Shown piece after piece: positions 34,724-43,565 of a stretch of DNA of 61,742 bases; the first letter of the stretch is position 1, and every line of letters begins with the position of its first letter. Origin of the DNA: Lachnospiraceae bacterium (GTDB taxonomy: Bacteria; Bacillota; Clostridia; Lachnospirales; Lachnospiraceae); assembly GCA_024693545.1 (NCBI GenBank), contig JAILKT010000108.1:1-61742 (forward strand). Direction: 5' to 3'. The notes beneath the pieces were generated by a model. That model saw only the letters and a program-made list of their open reading frames with translations. It did no database searches and was not told where the DNA came from. The translations under genes were made by a program, and so were the position numbers.

Positions 34724-35899
34724 ATGATGAGCCGTAACGGAAAAGAAATGGGTATTTCATTAAGAAAAAGCTTTGACAGGCTCTTCGGAGTTGTTGCCGG
34801 GCTGTTTCTCGGAATCATTCTTTTGACGGGATGTTCCGCAGGAAACACAGGTACGACGGCACCGGAAACAGCTGAAAATGATGAAACGCTGCTTGCGGAG
34901 AACCGTTTGGAGGAGCCGGACGAATTGATGCATCGGGAGAACTCCGCTGTAGCCGGGGAAGCGGAAGATCTCGTAACCGATGAAATACAGAATACAAATC
35001 CCGGGAATCCGGATGAAATACAGAATACAAATCCCGGGAATCCGGATGAAATCAATGAAACCGCTGATGTTCCGAAAAATATCGATACCGGATCGGAAAC
35101 CGCAGATGCTCAGAAAAATATCGATATCGGACCGGAAACTGCAGAAGGTTCACTGCCGGGCACTATCGATGATGTCGAAGGCGAAGTTCAGGTCGATGAT
35201 ATGAGCGTTGTTGATATAACACCGCCCGTATTCAAGGAATTTCGGAGCCATCTTGTTTATATAGGTGATACCGTTTCTTACAGAGGTGGCGTGGTGCTTG
35301 TAGATGACAGCGGAGAAGATCCTGTGCTTACGATCGATTCTTCCGGGGTCAATCTCAAAGAAGTCGGAGAATATCCTCTTATATATACCGCTACGGATGC
35401 ATCGGGAAACACTGCGGTGTGCGAGGTCAGCGTTGTGGTGCGTGAGAGGGAAGAAGTGACACAGGAAATGCTCGATGCCAAAGCCGACGAGATCATTGAG
35501 AAAGTACTCGGAGATGCGCCCAGAGATATCGAAACGCTTGAAAAGCTTTTTAAATGGACGAAAAAGAACATCGGTTATATCAACTATTTTGAGCAAAAGG
35601 ATGATATATCGGCCGCGTGGGAAGGCCTCGTGCATGAAAGGGGAGACTGCTACGTATATGCGTGTGCATCGAAGGAACTCCTGACCCGTGCAGGCTTTAA
35701 AAATGATATGATCAAAACCGCGAGACATTACTGGAATCTTGTGGACCTGGGAGAAGGCTGGTACCACTATGATACCTGTCCGAGAGCGGGAAAGCCCTAT
35801 TTCTTTATGTGGGGCGATGAACAATTGATGGAGTATTCTAAGGCAAACGGCAAATCGCATGACTATGACCACACTAAATGGCCCGATGTTATGCCCTGA
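34724..35899 (+). CDS. Lipoprotein with Ig-like and transglutaminase-like domains
   Basis: An exported lipoprotein of 391 residues. The hydrophobic N-terminus ends in an LTGC lipobox (Cys at about residue 38). Then follows a low-complexity acidic stretch with two exact 11-residue repeats (EIQNTNPGNPD), an Ig-like or cell-surface beta domain (about residues 165-240, ending SVVVRE), and a transglutaminase/cysteine-protease-like domain: GDCYVYACA with the catalytic Cys, RHYWNLVDLGEGWYHYD with the His and Asp. The triad order is that of transglutaminase-core proteins, which cross-link or cleave surface proteins. The start is uncertain: the ATG at 34724 has AGGAGA 15 bases away, and 34748 is an alternative closer to GGAAAAG. 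Substrate unknown. Confidence 0.8.
   Translation: MMSRNGKEMGISLRKSFDRLFGVVAGLFLGIILLTGCSAGNTGTTAPETAENDETLLAENRLEEPDELMHRENSAVAGEAEDLVTDEIQNTNPGNPDEIQNTNPGNPDEINETADVPKNIDTGSETADAQKNIDIGPETAEGSLPGTIDDVEGEVQVDDMSVVDITPPVFKEFRSHLVYIGDTVSYRGGVVLVDDSGEDPVLTIDSSGVNLKEVGEYPLIYTATDASGNTAVCEVSVVVREREEVTQEMLDAKADEIIEKVLGDAPRDIETLEKLFKWTKKNIGYINYFEQKDDISAAWEGLVHERGDCYVYACASKELLTRAGFKNDMIKTARHYWNLVDLGEGWYHYDTCPRAGKPYFFMWGDEQLMEYSKANGKSHDYDHTKWPDVMP
34979..35044 (+). repeat. Two exact in-frame 33-bp tandem repeats
   Basis: Copies at 34979-35011 and 35012-35044 (beginning GATGAAATACAG) are identical, with the start of a third copy. They encode an 11-residue unit in the low-complexity linker of the lipoprotein. 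Confidence 0.95.
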
Positions 35900-36008
35900 T
35901 GCCGGGCCGGCGAGATAGATTGTACACAAGGGAGAATAAGATCAGTGTTCGGCTGACCGGGGAGTATGTAGGTGAAAGCGTAAAGCTTTCCCGGAGAGGA
36001 GTGGCGAA

Positions 36009-37856
36009 GTGCAAAAGATACTCATGTTTTCTACCACATGGGATAATAAGTATACAAGTGAACTCATAGACGGCGTTGAAGAAGCGGTGATCGGCACTAA
36101 TACTGAAGTTCACGTTGTTAATGCATTTGAGTCGGCTCAAACTTCATCGTATTACATGAAAGAAGGCGAGATATTTCTCCTTCCCGATGTTGAGAGCTAT
36201 GACGGAATCATTCTTGCGCTCAATGGTAACGACTCTGTACGTGCGGTTGAGGGGATAGTAAGGCCGTTTATAGATGCCGGAAAACCTGTCGTAAGTATAG
36301 ATCAGGAGATCGAGGGCGCGGTATTCTGCGGAATAGATAACTATTCATCAATGTACAAGCTGGTTGAGCATATGGCCGTGGATCATAAAGTGAAGGTCGT
36401 GAACTATGTGGGCGGCCCCGAAGATCATCAGGAGAATATGAGCAGACTCAGAGCCGTTAAAGACTGTCTTGATGCACACGGGATCATGCTCGATCCGAAG
36501 CGTGTCCGACATTACAGATTCCTCCGCGAAGACGGACAGCTTGCATATGAGGATTTTAAGAGAATGGGCCTTGAAGCTCCCGATGTCGTTATATGCGCCA
36601 ACGATTATATGGCTGTCGGCTATATAGAGGCAGCAATGAAGGACGGACATGATATTCCGAATGACTTTGCGGTAACAGGTTTTGATAATGTCAATATCGG
36701 TCAGACCTTCTATCCGTCGGTTACAAGCATAAACAGAAACAGACGCAAAGCGGGGCTTGAGGCTGCCAAAAGACTGCTTCACATGATAAACAACGGGCGT
36801 GCCGAAAAACCGGTGCTTATTCAGGGACGTATAAAGCTTAACGAAAGCTGCGGGTGCAGATCGAAACGTGATTATCGTGCCGATTATCAGGATATGATCA
36901 TCCTCAACGAGTTCAACGAAAAGATGAACAGGACCCAGGAATATGTGCGTAACAATCTTTGCAGCAAAAACAGCTTTGAGAGCTTTATGATCGATTTCAG
37001 TGCGGGGTGTGAGGCCTTTAAGATCGAAGAAATGGCTATCTGTATAAACAGATCTTTCTTTGACGGAATGATAGAAAAGGAGCAGAAGGGATTCACTGAC
37101 AGCATGAATTACTACAGCGGTAACGTCAGCGGAAACTTTAAACGCTCCGAAGAAGGTATCTTCCCCGTATATTGGAACAGTAAAAATGAGTCTAAGATAT
37201 TTATGCTTTCACCGCTTCATTTCGGAAGTCAAAGCTTTGGTTATACGATTTCGGAATACGATGAAGGATTTTTCAGATCGGGAAATTACAGAACGTTTAT
37301 GAACAGTATTTCCCTGGCACTTGAGAATATCAATCAGAGAATTGCGATCAACGGTGTAAACCTTAAGCTTCAGAAGCTTTATGTAAGGGATTCGCTTACA
37401 GATCTTTTGAATCGTTTCGGTTATGCGGCTTATGCGGGTCATTTTTTCGAGAAAAACTTCGGAAAGGTCTATGTAGTATATATTGATCTTGATGACCTTA
37501 AAAAGATAAATGACAAATACGGGCATTCAATGGGAGATGTGGCGCTGAAAGGCATTTCGGCCGCTATTTGCACAGCCTTTGCGGATACCGATATAAGAGT
37601 ACGTATGGGCGGAGACGAGTTCCTTGTTATGGGTGCGTTTATCAGCAATGAAGATGTAGAGGCAAGGATCGCGACACTTCACAGGTATCTTGAGGATTAT
37701 ACTCACGACAATCAGCTTGAATTTGCGGTTTCGGCAAGTGTCGGATTCGTGATAAACAATACCGACGAAAACAGTACCAACCTGGAAGAACTTGTTAAGA
37801 AAGCCGACAATTGCATGTATGAGATAAAACAGAAAAAGAAGAAAAACCGAGAGTAA
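36009..37856 (+). CDS. LacI-type sensor with GAF-like and GGDEF domains
   Basis: A 615-residue soluble protein without membrane segments. Residues about 3-285 form a LacI/GalR-type periplasmic-binding-like sensor (GIILALNGND, GIDNYSSMYKLVEHM, CANDYMAVGYIEAAMKDG, TGFDNVNIGQTFYPSVTSI), but there is no N-terminal helix-turn-helix. A middle region (about 295-450) resembles a GAF-like domain, and the C-terminus (about 450-615) is a GGDEF domain with the intact motif at residues 534-538. The inhibitory RxxD I-site is missing its Arg (ADTD). It is thus a likely diguanylate cyclase whose input is a small sugar-like ligand sensed in the cytoplasm. The GTG start at 36009 follows AGAGGAG with seven-base spacing. 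It is convergent with the M14 gene. Confidence 0.88.
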   Translation: MQKILMFSTTWDNKYTSELIDGVEEAVIGTNTEVHVVNAFESAQTSSYYMKEGEIFLLPDVESYDGIILALNGNDSVRAVEGIVRPFIDAGKPVVSIDQEIEGAVFCGIDNYSSMYKLVEHMAVDHKVKVVNYVGGPEDHQENMSRLRAVKDCLDAHGIMLDPKRVRHYRFLREDGQLAYEDFKRMGLEAPDVVICANDYMAVGYIEAAMKDGHDIPNDFAVTGFDNVNIGQTFYPSVTSINRNRRKAGLEAAKRLLHMINNGRAEKPVLIQGRIKLNESCGCRSKRDYRADYQDMIILNEFNEKMNRTQEYVRNNLCSKNSFESFMIDFSAGCEAFKIEEMAICINRSFFDGMIEKEQKGFTDSMNYYSGNVSGNFKRSEEGIFPVYWNSKNESKIFMLSPLHFGSQSFGYTISEYDEGFFRSGNYRTFMNSISLALENINQRIAINGVNLKLQKLYVRDSLTDLLNRFGYAAYAGHFFEKNFGKVYVVYIDLDDLKKINDKYGHSMGDVALKGISAAICTAFADTDIRVRMGGDEFLVMGAFISNEDVEARIATLHRYLEDYTHDNQLEFAVSASVGFVINNTDENSTNLEELVKKADNCMYEIKQKKKKNRE

Positions 37857-37887
37857 AATAAAAAGGAGCTCCGATGATCGGAGCTCC
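37856..37887 (-). terminator. Terminator between convergent genes (M14 side)
   Basis: GGAGCTCCGA (37865-37874) and TCGGAGCTCC (37878-37887) form a perfect stem around TGA. On the minus strand it is followed by TTTTTATTTT, so it ends the M14 transcript; it also lies just past the GGDEF gene stop. Confidence 0.85.
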
Positions 37888-37894
37888 GAGCGGT

Positions 37895-39325
37895 TTATTG
37901 ACGGAGTTCATAGGCATAATTTGACAGTTCATAGAGAACTTCGGAAAAATAGTAGTTTTTATATTCGTCGGCAAGGGTTTTACGTGTTTTATCGGAATAG
38001 CCGAGGGCTTTCTTACCCCAGCCGATCTCGAATGTAAATGTGATCAGATTCGGGTTGGGCGCCTCCAAAAGATTTTTTTTGGTTTTGTCGATATGAGGGA
38101 TCATGATCAGCGGATATTCCTGTTTTTTGGTACAGTAAACATTAAATCCGTATGCGCGGCTGAATTTCGAGCCGTTGGCAATTGAGCATGCATAATCCGT
38201 CATCGTGGAACCGACACCGTTAAGACCGTATTCTTTTTCTTCTTTCTCGAGAATATATTTGTTGGAACTCGACTTTTTTTGGCCTTTATTCAGGATAGTT
38301 TTGAAATATTCGGCTGCATCGGAGCAGAGTTCACGCTGAGTAGCGGAACACCACGGTTTTTCGACGTACATGACCCTGCCTTGCTGGTGATAGTCAATAT
38401 AAATTGATGCCTTTTCAAGGACAATATAGTGATAAAGAAACTTCATCATTGCACGAGTCTCCGGTGCCGAACCGGCGTAGGGACCGGGGTAATACAGTTT
38501 TTTTGGTGACGTATTGATGTAATCGGATTTTTCGTAACCTTTTGCAATCTGTCCCCATGAGAGACCGGGGAAGTTTCTGTTAAGATCGGTTCCATCGCTG
38601 GTAGCTTTCCAAAGCTCATTGCTTTTGTATGTATAATTCTCGGTATAGAAGCAGACACCGTCACGTCCGTCGGGATTAACACAGGGCACAGCGACAAAGC
38701 GTGTACAACTGAGAACTTTTTTGGCTTTTTTTGACTTGTCCTGAAGGAGATCGACAAGTTGTTTGATTATATATGTGCATCCCGCAGTTTCACGTGCGTG
38801 GATCGTCCCGGTAAGAAGAACGGTATCTTTTTCTTTTTTGGAGGGGATATCGACCTCGATGGCGTAAAGAGGGCGTCCTTTCGTTGATTTTCCGATCTTA
38901 TAAAGGTTGACGCCGTCAATCCTTGAAAGCATATACAAGATATTGATAAGACTGTTATATGTATATGCCGCTGTTATGTCAAAGGATATCGGTTCAAAAT
39001 CTTTATCACGGACGGTACAATCTTCCCATTGTTGCTCCATGGCTTCTTTGTACAGATCGTCGGACATTCCGGGAGATCCGATGTAAGTACCGTAATTTTT
39101 CATGAGAGCCGAAATCTCGCCGAATGTCAGCGGATCTTCGGAAAGATTTGAAATGCTGTGAGAATAATAATCAAAGGTATTGATCGTCTCAAGGGTTTTT
39201 GTTGAAAAATCATCCTTCGGTTCGTCGGCTGCAACGGCAGAACCTCCGTAAGGAACGGTTATAACAAGAAAAATACAAAGAAACACGGCGGTGATCCGTT
39301 GCCGGATGTTTGTTTTTGTCAACAT
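37895..39325 (-). CDS. Secreted M14-family zinc carboxypeptidase
   Basis: An exported metallopeptidase of about 476 residues. A signal peptide (MLTKTNIRQRITAVFLCIFLV, ending AVAADE) leads the mature form. The M14 zinc site is visible: HARETAG (His and Glu ligands), then the substrate-binding DLNRNFPG, and IDYHQQG with the third His. The catalytic Glu is in FTFEIGWG near the C-terminus. It should trim C-terminal residues of peptides or peptidoglycan peptides outside the cell. The ATG at 39325 follows AAGGAG with good spacing; the longer frame from 39367 lacks a site. A beta-rich N-terminal region (about 30-150) is not assigned. Confidence 0.9.
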   Translation of the reverse strand: MLTKTNIRQRITAVFLCIFLVITVPYGGSAVAADEPKDDFSTKTLETINTFDYYSHSISNLSEDPLTFGEISALMKNYGTYIGSPGMSDDLYKEAMEQQWEDCTVRDKDFEPISFDITAAYTYNSLINILYMLSRIDGVNLYKIGKSTKGRPLYAIEVDIPSKKEKDTVLLTGTIHARETAGCTYIIKQLVDLLQDKSKKAKKVLSCTRFVAVPCVNPDGRDGVCFYTENYTYKSNELWKATSDGTDLNRNFPGLSWGQIAKGYEKSDYINTSPKKLYYPGPYAGSAPETRAMMKFLYHYIVLEKASIYIDYHQQGRVMYVEKPWCSATQRELCSDAAEYFKTILNKGQKKSSSNKYILEKEEKEYGLNGVGSTMTDYACSIANGSKFSRAYGFNVYCTKKQEYPLIMIPHIDKTKKNLLEAPNPNLITFTFEIGWGKKALGYSDKTRKTLADEYKNYYFSEVLYELSNYAYELRQ

Positions 39326-39466
39326 GTGGGCTCCTTTTTCTAAAAAGACTACTGATGTATCGAACATGACAAATATTGATGAGAAATCTAATAAGCACGA
39401 GATACGTCAGAATTATACAATAATTGTTTTCATATATCAACATGGATTTTCTGAACAGGAGGGAAT

Positions 39467-39886
39467 ATGAGAGTAAATGAATTCGGTACATTCGGGATAT
39501 GCGTGGATGTACATTCCGATGATAAATTCGAGGGCCGTATGTTTGTGTCGATTTATGAAGAAGCACGCCCATTTAAGAGTTTGCACGGTCTTATATGCGA
39601 AATGAATAAGGCCTTGGAGGCAGTCGGCATCCCGCACCCTTTTCAGGAATACAGATCTTTTTCGGAAAACAAGGCGGTGCATGCTCCGGCTGAAGGAAAG
39701 GAAAATACCGCGAAAAAACTGTACGATCACGGCCGATACAGCGGCAGGATCGCTACATTCCTCGTAAACATTTTGTACAGGCAGAATGCTACATGGCAGG
39801 GAAGCGTTAAATGGGTCGAGAATGACAAGACGATGAATTTCAGAAGCGCACTTGAGCTTTTTGTACTTATTGAGAGTATATTATGA
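39467..39886 (+). CDS. Protein of unknown function coupled to yigZ
   Basis: A 139-residue cytoplasmic protein not recognised as a named family. It is mixed alpha/beta by eye, starting VNEFGTFGICVDVHSDDKFEGRMFVSIYEE, with a central FEKKLHGLICEMNKAL-like helix and an arginine in GRYSGRIATFLVNILY. No catalytic motif is visible. AGGAGG-like GGAGGGA sits just before the ATG. Its stop overlaps the start of yigZ by four bases, so the two are translationally coupled. Similar short companions seem common in Lachnospiraceae, but this is memory, not evidence. Confidence 0.65.
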   Translation: MRVNEFGTFGICVDVHSDDKFEGRMFVSIYEEARPFKSLHGLICEMNKALEAVGIPHPFQEYRSFSENKAVHAPAEGKENTAKKLYDHGRYSGRIATFLVNILYRQNATWQGSVKWVENDKTMNFRSALELFVLIESIL

Positions 39887-40518
39887 AGGTGAAAGAATAT
39901 CTTACCGTTGAAGGCGAGGGAATCGGGACCGTGGTTGAGAAAAAGTCGCGGTTTATAGCTACGGTTTTCCATACGGAAAGTGAAGAAGATGCAAAAGAAA
40001 AGATAGCGATTCTCAGGAAGAAATACTGGGATGCCCGTCATAACTGTTACGCCTATGTGATAGGAGAGGAAGACCCGCTGGAACGTCAGAGTGATGACGG
40101 CGAGCCTTCGCGCACGGCGGGAATGCCGATCCTTTCGGCCCTTAAGGACAGCGGGCTGAGAAATGTATGCTGCGTTGTGACAAGGTATTTCGGAGGTGTT
40201 CTTCTGGGAACGGGAGGCCTCACCAGAGCGTACAGAGAAGCGGCAGTTATGGGGATCGAAAACTCCGTGATAAAAAAAAGAACGCTTATGTGCAGAGCTG
40301 TGGCTTCTACCGACTACGCCGGGCAGAGCAGGATGCTCAGGATACTTTCGGGCGAAGGGCTCGAACCTGATGAGACTCTTTATGATGCCGACGGAGTGAG
40401 GATCGTTTTTCATTGCGATGAGGGATCGCTTCCGGTGATATCGGCGGCAATACAGGAGGCTACTGCGGGAGAAAGCAGGGTAGAAAGCGATTGCCTTGAA
40501 TACGTAACAATTTCGTAA
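39883..40518 (+). CDS. yigZ: YigZ/IMPACT-family protein
   Basis: A 211-residue member of the YigZ (UPF0029/IMPACT) family. The signature lies in the middle: KKSRFIATVFHTESEEDA, DARHNCYAYVIGEED, SDDGEPSRTAGMPIL and VVTRYFGGVLLGTGGL. The C-terminal ferredoxin-like domain (AGQSRMLRIL onward) is also typical. In bacteria the family's role is unknown; the eukaryotic relative binds Gcn1 and modulates translation control. The ATG overlaps the preceding stop. The next gene's promoter region starts just downstream. Confidence 0.95.
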   Translation: MKVKEYLTVEGEGIGTVVEKKSRFIATVFHTESEEDAKEKIAILRKKYWDARHNCYAYVIGEEDPLERQSDDGEPSRTAGMPILSALKDSGLRNVCCVVTRYFGGVLLGTGGLTRAYREAAVMGIENSVIKKRTLMCRAVASTDYAGQSRMLRILSGEGLEPDETLYDADGVRIVFHCDEGSLPVISAAIQEATAGESRVESDCLEYVTIS

Positions 40519-40593
40519 CAAGAAATTGATTGCATGAAATGACATAAATCATTATAATCCTGCATAGTGGTTTTTTATCTAATTGAGAGAAAA

Positions 40594-40613
40594 CCCCACT
40601 TTTTTGAGTGGGG
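40594..40613. other. Recurrent GC hairpin upstream of the PBP1 gene
   Basis: CCCCACT (40594-40600) pairs with AGTGGGG (40607-40613) around TTTTTG. It resembles the hairpin after tRNA-Leu (8182-8209), which has the same CCCCAC/GTGGGGGAT arms. On the minus strand it is followed by a short T-run. It may terminate yigZ or be a small repeated element. Confidence 0.5.
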
Positions 40614-40677
40614 GATCATGACAAACTTGCCCCAATGTGGGCTTTTATATGCGAAAACGCTACTTAAGAGGAGAGAT

Positions 40678-43518
40678 ATGGATTATAGCAGATATGGTAT
40701 GAAATGCTATGCCAGAAAGCTGAAAGCTCCCTGGAAAAAACTGGTCAGTAAAGCCTGGATCATTGCATTTCGACTTCTTCTGGTAGGCGTTGCGGGTGTT
40801 GCGGTCTGCGTGGTAATGGCAGGCTTCGGAGCTGTAAATGCATTACTTGACACAGCTCCGCAAGTTAAGATCGATGCTCTGACACCTCTCGGCTACAGTT
40901 CAACTTCATATTATTCGGATGGTACGGTGGCTCAGGTTTTTGCGGGGGCTCAGGCTAACAGAGTTCCGGTTACGATCGACCAGATTCCCGAGATGGTTCA
41001 GCATACATTTGTCGCACTCGAGGATACACGTTTCTACGAACACAGCGGTATCGATATCAGAGGTATCATGCGTGCGGGCTTTTCGGTGTTTAGGGAAGGT
41101 GGCCTTAATTACGGCGGAAGTACCATTACACAGCAGCTTTTGAAAAACCAGATCTTTTCGGGAGGTAACGAGGACAATAATCTCGACAAGATCATCCGTA
41201 AGGTCCAGGAGATGTTCCTTGCGATAAAGCTCGAGGATAACATGACCAAAGATGAGATCCTTGAGGACTATCTGAATTTCGTCAATCTCGGAAACGGTGC
41301 TTACGGCATTCAGGCAGCGGCAAATACTTATTTTGATAAGGACGTCAAAGAACTGACTCTTTCAGAGGCAGCTGTTATTGCGCCTATAGCTTATTCACCG
41401 ACCCTTCGTAATCCCGTTAATTATCCGGAAGAAAACGCGGAGAGACGTATGTACTGTCTCGAATGGATGAAAAAACTCGGCTACTGCACTCAGGAAGAAT
41501 ATGACGAGGCAGTCGCAGATGACGTATATCCGAGGATAAAAGAAATTGCGGACCGAAAAAAGGCGAGCGCGATCACGACATTCTCGTATTTCACCGATGA
41601 ACTTATAACTCAGGTTACAAAGGATATGGTGGAGGAACTCGGATATACTACCGAATACGCACAGTATATGCTCTACTTCGGCGGAATCGATATATATACG
41701 ACTCAGGACAGACATATCCAGTCGATCGTGGACAAGTACTATACGGATGATTCCAACTTCCCCGAATTCGGTTTTTCAAGTTCTACGGGCTCATGTTACG
41801 AGCTTTATCCCTATAACATTTCCGTTCGGCATAAAGATGATACTGTAACGCATTATCACAGAAACGATCTGCTTGAGTATTTTAAGGATTATGACGATAC
41901 TCAGGGCTATTACTACCATGAGCACGGAAAAAAGGGCATTAACGAGCTTTTCCTCAATGTTGAGGATATGAAGGCCAAGATCGAAGAATTTCGTGATCAT
42001 GTTGTCGGGGAAGGCGATACATATATTGAAGACATGGATATCGTAAAACAGCCCCAGTCTTCATTCACCGTTATCGAGCAGGCTACCGGCGAGGTTAAAG
42101 CTGTTTACGGTGGACGAGGCCCGAAGACCGGACTTAGAACGCTGAACCGCGCTACACAGAGTACGCGTCAGGTAGGATCGACATTTAAGGTACTTGCTTC
42201 TTTCCTCCCCGCAATAGATGCGGCAGGCCTTACGCTAGCGACTGTTCAGGATGACTCGCCTTTCTTCTATCCGCTTACGACCAAGGAAGTATATAACTGG
42301 TACAATACAGGATTCAGAGGGCTTCAGACGATACGTAAAGGTATATCGAGCTCGCTTAATATCGTTGCAGTACGCACTCTTCAGCAGATAGGAGCTCCGC
42401 TCGGCTTTGAGTATCTTCAGAAACTTGGTTTCTCTACTCTTGTTAAGTCAAAGAAGATGGAAGACGGCACATTCTATTCGGATATTAATCTTGCCATAGC
42501 ACTCGGCGGTCTGACCAACGGTGTGTATAACATAGAGCTTAATGCGGCTTATGCATCTATCGCGAACAAGGGCGTTTATAATACTCCTATCATGTATACG
42601 GAGGTTCGCGACCATGACGGCTACCTTCTGTTATCAAAGAAGACAAAGTCTTCGCAGGTTATGAAGACATCCACTGCATGGCTTCTTACCGATGCGATGG
42701 AGGATACCATTACAAACGGTACGGGTTCGAGACTGGCCTTCAAGGATTATAAGATGCACCTGGCCGGTAAGACGGGTACCGCATCAAAGAATAACGACCT
42801 TTGGTTTGTCGGATATTCTCCTTATTACACCGCTGCGGTATGGACCGGATTCGATCATGGTTTTGAGCAGAAGAACAAGTCGTACCAGCAGGATCTCTGG
42901 CGTAACATAATGGAGGAGATCCACTCAAGTCAGCAGCTTCCCGATAAAGAATTTGAAATGCCGGATTCCATCGTTAAGGCCAGCATATGTACAAAGTGCG
43001 GTAAACTTGCAGTTGCCGGGCTTTGCGATCAGGCTGAGGGCGGTTCGACGGTAGCAACGGAGTACTTTGCAAAGGGAACGGTTCCGACCGAAAAATGTAC
43101 ATGTCATGTTCGTGTCGAAATATGTAAAAAGTCCAAGAAGATCGCTCGTGACGATTGTCCCGAGAAGAAGAGAAAGAGCGTGGTGCTCCTTATAAAGGAT
43201 GAAAATTACGAGTATCCTCCGGAATGGGAAGAAATCCTTAAGGAAGAGTACCCTTTACCGATCACTACCAATGATTCTCCTTACATATATCATCCCGAGG
43301 AGCTTTGTGACATACATCTTCCGGACGGAATGATGCTTGATGAGAACGGGGACCTTGTTCCTTCGGATGAGACGGACGAAGAAACCGAAGAGGACGATGA
43401 AAACGTAACGGATGAGGAAGACGAAGAAGACGCGGAAGAACCTGTAAATAATAATGAAGAAACAGTCAATGAGGATGCGAACGGCGATGTGGTGGCCGAT
43501 GACGTTCCGATAGGTTGA
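40678..43518 (+). CDS. Class A penicillin-binding protein (PBP1a type)
   Basis: Bifunctional peptidoglycan glycosyltransferase and transpeptidase of 946 residues, anchored by one N-terminal transmembrane segment (about residues 24-47). The GT51 domain (about 95-260) has ALEDTRFYEHSGID, GGSTITQQLLKN and EDNMTKDEILEDYLNFV. The transpeptidase domain has the active Ser in GSTFK (residue 501), SSLN and KTGTA (Lys 698). After the domain an unusual Cys-rich segment (CTKC, then CTCHVRVEIC and DDCPEKK) precedes a strongly acidic tail ending in VADDVPIG. The ATG at 40678 follows AGGAGAG at seven bases; the long frame from 40567 is not supported. Convergent with rarA. Confidence 0.95.
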   Translation: MDYSRYGMKCYARKLKAPWKKLVSKAWIIAFRLLLVGVAGVAVCVVMAGFGAVNALLDTAPQVKIDALTPLGYSSTSYYSDGTVAQVFAGAQANRVPVTIDQIPEMVQHTFVALEDTRFYEHSGIDIRGIMRAGFSVFREGGLNYGGSTITQQLLKNQIFSGGNEDNNLDKIIRKVQEMFLAIKLEDNMTKDEILEDYLNFVNLGNGAYGIQAAANTYFDKDVKELTLSEAAVIAPIAYSPTLRNPVNYPEENAERRMYCLEWMKKLGYCTQEEYDEAVADDVYPRIKEIADRKKASAITTFSYFTDELITQVTKDMVEELGYTTEYAQYMLYFGGIDIYTTQDRHIQSIVDKYYTDDSNFPEFGFSSSTGSCYELYPYNISVRHKDDTVTHYHRNDLLEYFKDYDDTQGYYYHEHGKKGINELFLNVEDMKAKIEEFRDHVVGEGDTYIEDMDIVKQPQSSFTVIEQATGEVKAVYGGRGPKTGLRTLNRATQSTRQVGSTFKVLASFLPAIDAAGLTLATVQDDSPFFYPLTTKEVYNWYNTGFRGLQTIRKGISSSLNIVAVRTLQQIGAPLGFEYLQKLGFSTLVKSKKMEDGTFYSDINLAIALGGLTNGVYNIELNAAYASIANKGVYNTPIMYTEVRDHDGYLLLSKKTKSSQVMKTSTAWLLTDAMEDTITNGTGSRLAFKDYKMHLAGKTGTASKNNDLWFVGYSPYYTAAVWTGFDHGFEQKNKSYQQDLWRNIMEEIHSSQQLPDKEFEMPDSIVKASICTKCGKLAVAGLCDQAEGGSTVATEYFAKGTVPTEKCTCHVRVEICKKSKKIARDDCPEKKRKSVVLLIKDENYEYPPEWEEILKEEYPLPITTNDSPYIYHPEELCDIHLPDGMMLDENGDLVPSDETDEETEEDDENVTDEEDEEDAEEPVNNNEETVNEDANGDVVADDVPIG

Positions 43519-43532
43519 AACGGTATAATATT

Positions 43533-43561
43533 AAGAGGAGAGACATCATGTCGCTCCTCTT
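43533..43561. terminator. Hairpin between convergent genes
   Basis: AAGAGGAGAGACAT (43533-43546) pairs with ATGTCGCTCCTCTT (43548-43561) with one mismatch. It lies between the PBP gene stop and the end of rarA. T-tracts are weak on both sides. Confidence 0.5.
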
Positions 43562-43565
43562 TGCT

